Below, piece by piece: positions 1 to 5,559 of a stretch of 5,941 nucleotides of DNA. A program made the translations under genes and the position numbers. The stretch comes from Nocardioidaceae bacterium (lineage in GTDB: Bacteria > Actinomycetota > Actinomycetes > Propionibacteriales > Nocardioidaceae), in contig JACCZJ010000113.1 of NCBI GenBank assembly GCA_013696065.1, positions 1 through 5,941 on the forward strand, written 5' to 3'. Under the pieces are notes generated by a model. That model saw only the letters and a list, made by a program, of their open reading frames with translations, made no database searches and was not told the origin of the DNA. How positions within the stretch are numbered: the first letter of the stretch is position 1; every line of letters starts with the position of its first letter.

Positions 1-3
1 ATC

Positions 4-46
4 CCGTCCCATGTTGTTGATGTCGGCATGTCAGAAAATGGGACGG
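4..46. repeat. Second inverted repeat interleaved with the paaN 3' palindrome
   Basis: CCGTCCCAT at 4-12 and ATGGGACGG at 38-46 form a perfect 9-bp inverted repeat with a 25-base spacer. Its right arm directly abuts the left arm (29-37) of the neighbouring palindrome. The four arms therefore follow the order A-B-A'-B', so the two stems either exclude each other or could form a pseudoknot in RNA. No protein-coding gene can be supported in 1-84. Confidence 0.55.
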
Positions 47-70
47 CTATAGCCCCCTCAGTTTCTGACA
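29..70 (-). terminator. Long imperfect palindrome downstream of paaN, probable terminator
   Basis: A 42-base imperfect palindrome is centred between positions 49 and 50. Its outer arms are a perfect 9-bp inverted repeat, TGTCAGAAA (29-37) and TTTCTGACA (62-70). Its core is the perfect 10-bp palindrome GGCTATAGCC (45-54). Between them, positions 38-44 and 55-61 pair only partly: three Watson-Crick pairs, one G-T wobble and three mismatches. On the minus strand the hairpin begins about 15 bases after the paaN stop codon, a usual place for an intrinsic terminator, and the descending arm contains TTTT. There is no clean U-tract after the stem, which is common in high-GC actinobacteria. A mobile-element end or a repeated extragenic palindrome is the alternative reading. 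Confidence 0.5.
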
Positions 71-84
71 AGTCGGTGAGGCGG

Positions 85-1767
85 TCAGATGTGGCGGCGA
101 GACTGAACGAAGCGAAAACGGCTGGCCACATAGGCGCCATCCGTGTATGACGCGTTGGCAGCCGGGTTCGCGCCGGTGCCGTGGAAGTCACTGAACGCTG
201 CCGACTGGTTGACGAAAACCTGCCCAGTTAGGTTCTCGCTCAAAGCAACTCCAGCATCCAGAGCAGCCGTGCGCATCGAGGCCAGCACCCGGTTGTCCGT
301 CGTATAGACGGAGGCGGTCATCGCGCCACGCTCCATCGCCGTACGCCGGAACACCTCGATGGATTCGTCGGTCGAGCCAGTCTTGACGACGAAGCTGATC
401 GGGCCGAAGCACTCCTGCTCGTATGCCGCTCGATCGTCAACGCCGACCACCAACACAGTGGGGGTCCGCACCACGGCGTCGGCGAAAGCCGGGTGGGTCA
501 CCTCGCGGGACTCGATGGCGACCGTGCCCTGCTTGCCGGCGGCGGCATCCGATAGCCGCTGCAGCACGCCCTCGTTGACCACGCCTCCGAGCACCTCGAC
601 AGCGCGCTTGTCGTCACCGAGCAGCTTGCTGAAGGCAGCCGCAACCCCCGCGACGACGTCCTCGACCGACTTGTGACCCTCGTCCGTGTCGATCCCCTCG
701 GACGGGATGAAGAGATCTTGCGGCGCCGTGCACATCTGTCCGGTGTAGAGCGCCAGCGAGAACGCCAAGTTGAAGCACATCCCCACCAACGAGTCAGTGG
801 AATCGATGACCACCGAATTAACCCCCGCCTTTTCAGCGAAGACGTGGGCCTGCCGCGCGTTGTCTTCGAGCCAGTCGCCGAAGGAGTTGGAGCCGGTGTA
901 GTCGATGAGCCTCACCTCCGGCCGCACGGCCAAGACTGCGGCAAGCCCGTCGGCGGGATCCTCAGCCGCTAGCGTGACCAGGTGCGGGTCGAAACCAGCT
1001 TCGGTCAACACCTCCTGCAACACCTGGACGGTGATGGCCAGCGGCAGCACCGCACCTGGATGCGGCTTCACCACCACCGGGTTGCCGGTGACGAGGGAGG
1101 CAAAGAGACCCGGCCACGAGTTCCAGGTGGGGAAGGTGTTGCACCCGATGACGAGCGCCACTCCCCGCGGCACGACGGTGTAAGTCTTTTCCATCCGGAG
1201 GGGCGCCTCGCGACCGGGTTTTTCCCAGATCGCCGTGCGCGGCACCCGCGTCATCTCTGCGTACGCGTAGGCGATCGACTCAAGCGCCCGGTCGAGAGCA
1301 TGGGCGCCGCCCGCTTGGAAGGCCATCACAAACGCCTGACCCGACGTATGCATCACCGCATTCGCCACCTCGAATACCCGCTGATGCAGCCGGTGGAGCG
1401 CCTCCAACCCCACGCCTACACGTGCCTCGACCCCTGCGTCACGCCAGTCGGCCATGCCCCCACGCGCCACATCCATGAGCGTGGGTACGTCGGCCGGCGC
1501 GACTCGCGGATAGCGCACACCGAGATCAAGGCCGAAGGGTGACTTCTCGGTCGCCACCCTCGCTGACGCACACGGAGTGTTGACCGGGAAATCCCCACCC
1601 AGCCACGCCTCGAAGGCCGCCAACCCGTCGGCCGCCGCCGATTCGCCGTACACCTTGGGGCTGGGTGACTCCGGGTAGGCACTGTGATAGCCGCGAGTCC
1701 GCGTCGCCTCGACGGCGTCCTCGAGGATCGTGCGGTGACGGGCGAAGAGATGGTCGGCAACTGCCAT
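85..1767 (-). CDS. paaN: Phenylacetate pathway aldehyde dehydrogenase, PaaN type
   Basis: This 560-residue protein matches the stand-alone PaaN aldehyde dehydrogenases of actinobacteria. In the aerobic phenylacetyl-CoA pathway such enzymes are thought to oxidise the ring-opened 3-oxo-5,6-dehydrosuberyl-CoA semialdehyde in the cytoplasm, using NAD(P)+. Aldehyde dehydrogenase landmarks appear in order: GCNTFPTWNSW with the catalytic Asn region (about 208-218), VVKPHPG with the cofactor-binding Lys (K234), YTGSNSFG as the nucleotide-fold glycine motif (290-297), the general-base Glu in FAEKAG (E312), the nucleophile Cys in YTGQMC (C346), and ECFGP (452-456). The C-terminal hydratase (MaoC-like) domain of E. 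coli PaaZ is absent, so ring opening must come from another protein. The ATG at 1767 is preferred because GAGGAG lies 7 nt upstream. The frame stays open to an ATG at 1851, but that would add 28 low-complexity residues and cross the divergent promoter region. The gene is divergent from the GNAT-paaI pair. Confidence 0.88.
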   Translation of the reverse strand: MAVADHLFARHRTILEDAVEATRTRGYHSAYPESPSPKVYGESAAADGLAAFEAWLGGDFPVNTPCASARVATEKSPFGLDLGVRYPRVAPADVPTLMDVARGGMADWRDAGVEARVGVGLEALHRLHQRVFEVANAVMHTSGQAFVMAFQAGGAHALDRALESIAYAYAEMTRVPRTAIWEKPGREAPLRMEKTYTVVPRGVALVIGCNTFPTWNSWPGLFASLVTGNPVVVKPHPGAVLPLAITVQVLQEVLTEAGFDPHLVTLAAEDPADGLAAVLAVRPEVRLIDYTGSNSFGDWLEDNARQAHVFAEKAGVNSVVIDSTDSLVGMCFNLAFSLALYTGQMCTAPQDLFIPSEGIDTDEGHKSVEDVVAGVAAAFSKLLGDDKRAVEVLGGVVNEGVLQRLSDAAAGKQGTVAIESREVTHPAFADAVVRTPTVLVVGVDDRAAYEQECFGPISFVVKTGSTDESIEVFRRTAMERGAMTASVYTTDNRVLASMRTAALDAGVALSENLTGQVFVNQSAAFSDFHGTGANPAANASYTDGAYVASRFRFVQSRRHI

Positions 1768-1774
1768 CAAGGGG

Positions 1775-1780
1775 CTCCTC
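1775..1780 (-). promoter_or_regulatory. Ribosome binding site of paaN
   Basis: GAGGAG on the minus strand lies 7 nt before the ATG at 1767-1765. It is a near-perfect Shine-Dalgarno motif and decides the start in favour of the shorter, 560-residue PaaN. Confidence 0.8.
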
Positions 1781-1821
1781 AGCAAGTGCGGTGCGAGGGA
1801 TGGGGTACGCAACCGCATGAT

Positions 1822-1859
1822 GTGACACGGGGGGCGCGGGGCGGTCTCCATTGTGTCAC
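1822..1859. repeat. Inverted repeat GTGACAC / GTGTCAC, candidate operator
   Basis: Perfect 7-bp arms at 1822-1828 and 1853-1859 flank a G/C-rich spacer in the divergent intergenic region. The position between two phenylacetate-linked units suits a shared regulator site, but no regulator gene is present in the window. The arms are short enough that chance cannot be excluded. Confidence 0.35.
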
Positions 1860-1886
1860 GCTATTGCGCCATGCGAGAGTGCCTGC

Positions 1887-2363
1887 GTGACGATCCGCCC
1901 GCTCGGAGACAGCGATTTCGACTCGGTGCTCATGCTCAACGAGCAATCCGTCCATCAGCTCAGCCCATTGTCTCGCGAAGAGCTCGCTGAGTATCTGTCC
2001 ATGGCCGTGAATGCGATGGTGTGTGAGGCCGACGGACACGTCGCGGGTTTCGCTCTGGCCTTCGAGCCTGGGACGTCGTACGACTCCATCAACTACCGCT
2101 GGCACGGCGAGCTGTTCGACGACTTCCTCTATCTGGACCGGATAGCTGTCAGCCCCGACTTCCGTCGCCGCGGCATCGCCACCGGGCTGTACGACGAGAT
2201 GGAGCGCCTCGCGGCCCCGCACGGCCGCATGGTCTGCGAGGTCAACTCCAAGCCGGCCAACGTCGAGTCGTTGGCCTTCCACTCCCGTCGCGGCTACCGC
2301 GAGCTCGGCCACCTCGTGCAGGCTGACGGACACGAGACCGTGATGCTGGAGAAGCCGCTGTGA
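1887..2363 (+). CDS. GNAT family N-acetyltransferase, COG3818-like
   Basis: This 158-residue protein has the GNAT acetyl-CoA-binding fold. The core motif A is clear: RIAVSPDFRRRGIATGLYDE (85-104), with the RRRGIA pyrophosphate-binding loop. It is followed by CEVN (117-120) and the late motif AFHSRRGY (130-137). The N-terminal LNEQSVHQLSPL and the central SYDSINYRW resemble, from memory, the COG3818 group of predicted acetyltransferases, whose substrate is not known. The GTG at 1887 is chosen because GAGAG (1874-1878) lies 8 nt upstream and the protein then starts with the usual VTIRP strand. An in-frame TTG at 1851 would add 12 unlikely residues inside the operator-like repeat. Its stop overlaps the start of the downstream thioesterase (GTGA, 2360-2363), so the two are probably translated together. 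It may acetylate a small molecule or a protein; nothing here decides which. Confidence 0.85.
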   Translation: MTIRPLGDSDFDSVLMLNEQSVHQLSPLSREELAEYLSMAVNAMVCEADGHVAGFALAFEPGTSYDSINYRWHGELFDDFLYLDRIAVSPDFRRRGIATGLYDEMERLAAPHGRMVCEVNSKPANVESLAFHSRRGYRELGHLVQADGHETVMLEKPL

Positions 2364-2836
2364 CTGACTCGGCAAACGACGAGACGGCGGCAGCGGACGA
2401 GTTGGCCCGGCGCTGCGTGGAGGCGATGTGGGTCGACGACGTGGCCTCACGCGCGCTCGGTATGGAGATCGAGCAGGTCTCGAGCGGTTGTTCGACCGTG
2501 TCGATGTCGGTGCGGGCCGACATGACCAACGGGCACGGAACGGCGCATGGCGGGCTGATCTTCGCGCTGGCCGACTCGGCCTTCGCCTTCGCGTGCAACT
2601 CGCACAACGAGCGAGCGGTGGCGCAATCGTGCGACATCGTTTTCGCCGCGCCCGCCTCCACTGGTGACCGGCTTGTCGCCACCGCCGTCGAGCGTCATCG
2701 CTTTGGCCGCAATGGCATCTATGACGTGCGCATCACCTGCGAGGACAAGGTGATCGCCGAGTTCCGTGGACGCAGCCGGACGCTGGGTGGTGACCTCGTG
2801 GCCGCGGGCGCCGACGATGTCGACAACGGCGGCTAG
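2360..2836 (+). CDS. paaI: Hydroxyphenylacetyl-CoA thioesterase PaaI
   Basis: This 158-residue single hotdog-fold protein closely follows E. coli PaaI. It has NGHGTAHGG (57-65) and the hotdog helix continuing LIFALADSAFAFACNS (66-81). D72 corresponds to the catalytic Asp of the LAD-x-AFA motif. Further matches are the CDIVFAAPASTGD strand (91-103), YDVRI (121-125) and FRGRSRTLGG (135-144). PaaI enzymes form cytoplasmic tetramers that hydrolyse ring-hydroxylated phenylacetyl-CoA and related dead-end thioesters, releasing trapped CoA when the phenylacetate pathway stalls. Translation starts at a GTG that overlaps the GNAT stop by 4 nt, indicating translational coupling. Its divergent neighbour is paaN of the same pathway, which supports the call. 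A short acidic tail (about 145-158) follows the conserved fold. Confidence 0.88.
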   Translation: MTDSANDETAAADELARRCVEAMWVDDVASRALGMEIEQVSSGCSTVSMSVRADMTNGHGTAHGGLIFALADSAFAFACNSHNERAVAQSCDIVFAAPASTGDRLVATAVERHRFGRNGIYDVRITCEDKVIAEFRGRSRTLGGDLVAAGADDVDNGG

Positions 2837-2866
2837 CCGCCTATCTGCTCCGACCTGCTGAAACGA

Positions 2867-2909
2867 TCGGGTCTGATGCAGCTGGCGCGACGCCATACAT
2901 CAATCCCGA
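2867..2909. terminator. Nested hairpin between convergent genes, probable terminator
   Basis: Three 5-bp stem segments nest in register. TCGGG (2867-2871) pairs with CCCGA (2905-2909), TGATG (2874-2878) with CATCA (2898-2902), and TGGCG (2883-2887) with CGCCA (2891-2895), closing on the loop CGA. Symmetric 2+2 and asymmetric 4+2 internal loops separate the segments. It lies in the 106-bp gap between paaI (plus) and the ECF S gene (minus), where a shared terminator would be expected. Neither side has a strong U-tract; the minus strand reads TCGTTTCAGC after the stem. Confidence 0.5.
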
Positions 2910-2942
2910 GGGCAGCCCCGCAACCAGCCGACGCCGCAGACG

Positions 2943-3932
2943 TCAATGTGTGGCCGGCATGCCGTCAGAGTTATGCGCATTCTGGCCTGTCGAGGAGAAG
3001 GTGGGGCGGGCGCCGAAGGACGCGCGGCGGGAGGCTCGGCGCAAGGTGGCGAGCACAGCCGGCCCGATCACGACGATGGCAAGCGCGTTGGTGATCGCCC
3101 GGCCGGTGTCCCAGCCCAGCGACGAGTTCAACACAGTGAAGACCAAGAAGCGGTGCAGATTGTCGAGCAATGGGTCCCCGGGGACAAACGAGACCGACGT
3201 GTCCGGACCGACCGAGAACGGCCAAAAGAACATCGTCATCAAGAAGCCGAAGACGTACGCCGCCACGACCCCATAGGCCACCAGCATCGCAATCTCAGCC
3301 CGGCCAGTGACACGTCTGGGCAACAGGCCCGCACCCAGCCCGATCCACGCCGACGCCACCATCTGAAAGGGCAGCCACGGTCCGACGCCCGCAGTCACCA
3401 GCGCTGAGGCGAACAACGACGTGCAGCCGAGCACGAACCCGAAGCCGGGTCCAAACACACGACCGGCGAGCACCAGCAAGAAGAACACCGTCTCGACGCC
3501 GGCCATGCCCGCACCCAGGGGTCGCAGCGCTGCGTTGATCGCGGACAGCACTCCCAGCATCGCCAGCGCCTTGGAGTCCATGCCGCCATCGGCAAAGGAC
3601 GTCAACACGATGGCGATGAGGAACGGCAGGACGAGCACGAACGCAAACGGGGCATCGGAGATGTGCCCCGTCGAGTCCGGTGCCGGGGTCGTAAACAGCG
3701 GCCAGCAGAACATCACCAGCCCAGCGACGCTCGCCAGGATGAGGATCAGTCCCGTGCGCCGGCCGACGGGCAGAGCCGCGCGGCGGCGGGTCGCGATGCT
3801 GGCGGCCACTCTGCGAGGCGCGCGTCCGGCCGAGGCGCTCCGGGGCCCGGCTTGGGCGCTCTGGGAACCCCAGGCGTCAACGTTGCCGAGCTCAGCCATG
3901 GCGAGCGCCCGTACCAAACGAGGCAGCGCCAC
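2943..3932 (-). CDS. ECF transporter S component (substrate-binding membrane protein)
   Basis: This 329-residue hydrophobic protein fits the substrate-capture (S) subunit of an energy-coupling-factor importer in the cytoplasmic membrane. After a basic, Ala/Arg-rich cytoplasmic N-terminus (about 1-58) there are roughly six membrane segments, near 60-80, 94-111, 146-166, 187-204, 212-236 and 278-296. Distinctive stretches are the small-residue/aromatic motif around LRPLGAGMAGVE (136-147), FQMVASAWIGLGAG (189-202) and SSLGWDTGRAITN (270-282). It is the last gene of a T / A-A / S operon, as in actinobacterial ECF modules of the T-U-V type. A cobalamin (CbrT-like) substrate is possible but not shown. 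Start choice: GTG at 3932 has GGAGG 6 nt upstream and overlaps the ATPase gene by 41 nt. ATG at 3899 (318 residues, 8-nt overlap) lacks a good Shine-Dalgarno motif. The family is fairly certain; substrate and start are not. Confidence 0.8.
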   Translation of the reverse strand: MALPRLVRALAMAELGNVDAWGSQSAQAGPRSASAGRAPRRVAASIATRRRAALPVGRRTGLILILASVAGLVMFCWPLFTTPAPDSTGHISDAPFAFVLVLPFLIAIVLTSFADGGMDSKALAMLGVLSAINAALRPLGAGMAGVETVFFLLVLAGRVFGPGFGFVLGCTSLFASALVTAGVGPWLPFQMVASAWIGLGAGLLPRRVTGRAEIAMLVAYGVVAAYVFGFLMTMFFWPFSVGPDTSVSFVPGDPLLDNLHRFLVFTVLNSSLGWDTGRAITNALAIVVIGPAVLATLRRASRRASFGARPTFSSTGQNAHNSDGMPATH

Positions 3933-5559
3933 GCGCTGCCTCCATATCTGACAGCGCCACCGCGACCTGCTCGACGGTCAGCCAGGCCTGGGGGGCCATA
4001 ACCTTGGCTACCTGAGAAGCGAAGATCGGAGAAGCCGCTAGTGCCTGTTGGGTCGGGGCGGACGTCACGACCTCGCCTTCTGCCATCACGACGACGCGGT
4101 GCGCCGCATGCGCCACGAACTCGACGTCATGGGTGGCCACGACGACGGCTCTCCCCGACTCGACGAGCGACTCCAAGATCTCGCGCAGGCGGGCCTTGGC
4201 CGCGTAGTCGAGCCCGCGGGTCGGCTCGTCCAGCAACACCACGTTCGGCTCAGAGCTGAGCTGCACAGCGAGGGCGAGCGCGAGCCGTTGGCCATCGGAC
4301 AGGTCACGAGGGTGGGTGGCGTCCTTGATCGAGCTCTCGTCGACCAGCCGCGCGAACAACTCTCGCGCCGTCCCCGGCCTGACGCGGGCCGCCCGGTCAG
4401 CAGCCCGGCACTCCGCAGCCACGGAATCGTGGTAGAGCAAGTCGGTCGCCTGCTGGGGCACGAGCGTGATCTGTCTGGCCGCATCCGCACGCGAGAGGCG
4501 GGCGGGGTCCAGCCCCGCCACGCGGACCGAACCGCTGCTTCGTCGGCCCGTGCCTTGCAAAGCCCAGAGCAGTGAGGACTTGCCGGACCCGTTGCGTCCC
4601 ATCAGCGCGACGACCTCTCCGGGCGCCACCTCGAGGTCGACGTCTCGCACAGCCACCGCTTCGCCGTACCTCACCGAGACAGACCGCGCCACGAGACCGT
4701 CGACTGCGTCGCCCACCTCCCGTCGATCGACCGCAGGTGACAGCTGAGCAACCATGGCTCGCAAGGGGAAAGCCGCTCGCCGGGCGTCTCGCACCGACAA
4801 CGGCAGCGGCGACCAGCCCGCGAGGCGGCCGAGCTCCACCACTGGCGGCGCCAACGGGGCGTCGCGCAGCATCTGCGCGGGGTCGCCCTGACTGACCCGG
4901 CCACCCTGGATGACGACCAGCGAGTCGGCATACTGCACGATCCGCTCGAGGCGATGCTCGGCCGCCAACACGGTCACGCCCAGGTCGTGCACCAGCCGCA
5001 GCACGGCCGCGAGCGCATCCTCGGCCGCTGCTGGGTCGAGCGCAGAAGTGGGCTCGTCGAGCACCAGTACGCGAGGCGACGTGGTAAGCACCGATCCCAA
5101 CGCCACCCGCTGCTGTTCACCCCCCGACAACGTGCGCAAGGCACGCCGGCGAAGCGGGGCGATGCCCATCAGGTCGAGCACTTCCTCTACCCGGCGCCGC
5201 ATCACCTGCGGGGGCACGGCGAGCTGCTCCATGCCGTAGGCCAGTTCCTCCTCGACGGTGTCGGTCACGAAGCCGGCCAGCGGATCCTGGCCGACGACGC
5301 CGACGGTTTCGGCGAACTCCCTCGGTGGGCAGTCGCGCGGGTCCCGTCCGCCAGCCAGCACCACACCTTCCACATGGCCGCCGGTGAAGTGCGGTACCAG
5401 CCCGTTGACTGCTCGCAGGAGTGTCGACTTGCCCGACCCGGTGTGGCCGACGACTAGCGCCAGCTCCCCCTCTTCGACGTGAAGGTCGACCGACTCCAAG
5501 GTGGGGTGGCTGGCGTCTGGATACCAGAAGGAGAACGCTGCGAAGCTCAGCATGCTCAC
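3892..5559 (-). CDS. ECF transporter fused double ATPase (A-A' component)
   Basis: This 555-residue protein joins two ABC ATPase domains in one chain and powers an ECF-type importer from the cytoplasmic face. Domain 1 (about 3-240) has Walker A GHTGSGKST (38-46), Q-loop Q91, signature LSGGE (144-148), Walker B VLVLDEP with E169, and switch His H202. Domain 2 (about 290-505) has Walker A GRNGSGKSS (321-329), Q-loop region VPQQ (367-370), signature LSDGQ (420-424), Walker B VVLLDEP with E445, and switch His H477. All catalytic motifs are intact in both halves, so both sites look active. The tail with APQAWLTVEQVAVAL (about 522-536) is typical of actinobacterial ECF ATPases of this kind. The GTG at 5559 forms a GTGA overlap with the T gene and has GAGG 10 nt upstream. 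ATG at 5553 is the alternative, two codons later. It sits between the T and S genes of the same transporter. Confidence 0.9.
   Translation of the reverse strand: MSMLSFAAFSFWYPDASHPTLESVDLHVEEGELALVVGHTGSGKSTLLRAVNGLVPHFTGGHVEGVVLAGGRDPRDCPPREFAETVGVVGQDPLAGFVTDTVEEELAYGMEQLAVPPQVMRRRVEEVLDLMGIAPLRRRALRTLSGGEQQRVALGSVLTTSPRVLVLDEPTSALDPAAAEDALAAVLRLVHDLGVTVLAAEHRLERIVQYADSLVVIQGGRVSQGDPAQMLRDAPLAPPVVELGRLAGWSPLPLSVRDARRAAFPLRAMVAQLSPAVDRREVGDAVDGLVARSVSVRYGEAVAVRDVDLEVAPGEVVALMGRNGSGKSSLLWALQGTGRRSSGSVRVAGLDPARLSRADAARQITLVPQQATDLLYHDSVAAECRAADRAARVRPGTARELFARLVDESSIKDATHPRDLSDGQRLALALAVQLSSEPNVVLLDEPTRGLDYAAKARLREILESLVESGRAVVVATHDVEFVAHAAHRVVVMAEGEVVTSAPTQQALAASPIFASQVAKVMAPQAWLTVEQVAVALSDMEAARGAASFGTGARHG
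3939..3943 (-). promoter_or_regulatory. Ribosome binding site for the ECF S gene, inside the ATPase gene
   Basis: GGAGG on the minus strand ends 6 nt before the GTG at 3932. It lies within the last codons of the upstream ATPase and favours the longer S-component start over the ATG at 3899. Confidence 0.5.

Larger units (their letters stand above)
1768..1886. promoter_or_regulatory. Divergent promoter region between paaN and the GNAT gene
   Basis: These 119 bases separate two divergently transcribed units and must hold promoters for both. Two inverted repeats are visible. GTGACAC (1822-1828) and GTGTCAC (1853-1859) have centres 31 bp apart, about three helical turns. TGCGGT (1787-1792) and ACCGCA (1812-1817) have centres 25 bp apart. 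Either could be an operator. I see no convincing -35/-10 pair on either strand, and no ACCG-N2-CG-N2-CGGT-like site of the kind I recall for corynebacterial PaaR. Confidence 0.5.

Noticed and set aside
1..29. Possible start of another minus-strand gene after paaN (ATG at 29-27)
   Set aside because: Only about nine codons are visible before the window ends and no ribosome binding site precedes the ATG, so it cannot be supported.
28..150. 40-codon plus-strand ATG frame reading from the palindrome into the 3' end of paaN
   Set aside because: It overlaps the conserved end of paaN on the other strand, has no Shine-Dalgarno motif, and its frame includes the palindrome arms, which explain the sequence better.
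982..1542. 186-codon plus-strand open frame antisense to paaN
   Set aside because: It lies wholly inside the well-supported paaN gene. Its Arg/His/Pro-rich translation is typical of a shadow frame in GC-rich DNA.
1779..2450. 223-codon minus-strand open frame across the GNAT gene
   Set aside because: It covers the divergent promoter region and the antisense of the GNAT and paaI genes, with a composition explained by codon bias of the opposite strand.
2860..2945. Partial resemblance to a cobalamin riboswitch (AATCCCGAGGGCAGCCCCGCAAC-like wording split over 2902-2924)
   Set aside because: Only the box near CCCCGCAAC resembles the consensus. The upstream GGGAA and GGTG elements are missing, the downstream part is in the wrong order, and on the plus strand it would lead into the antisense of the S gene. 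The bases are better explained by the nested hairpin.
3421..3951. 176-codon plus-strand open frame antisense to the ECF S gene
   Set aside because: Low-complexity Ser/Pro/Arg/Thr translation with no recognisable domain. The opposite strand encodes a clear membrane protein.
4048..5457. Several plus-strand open frames (about 100-175 codons) opposite the ATPase gene
   Set aside because: Both ABC domains with intact motifs occupy the minus strand. The plus-strand translations show no family features and have shadow-frame composition.
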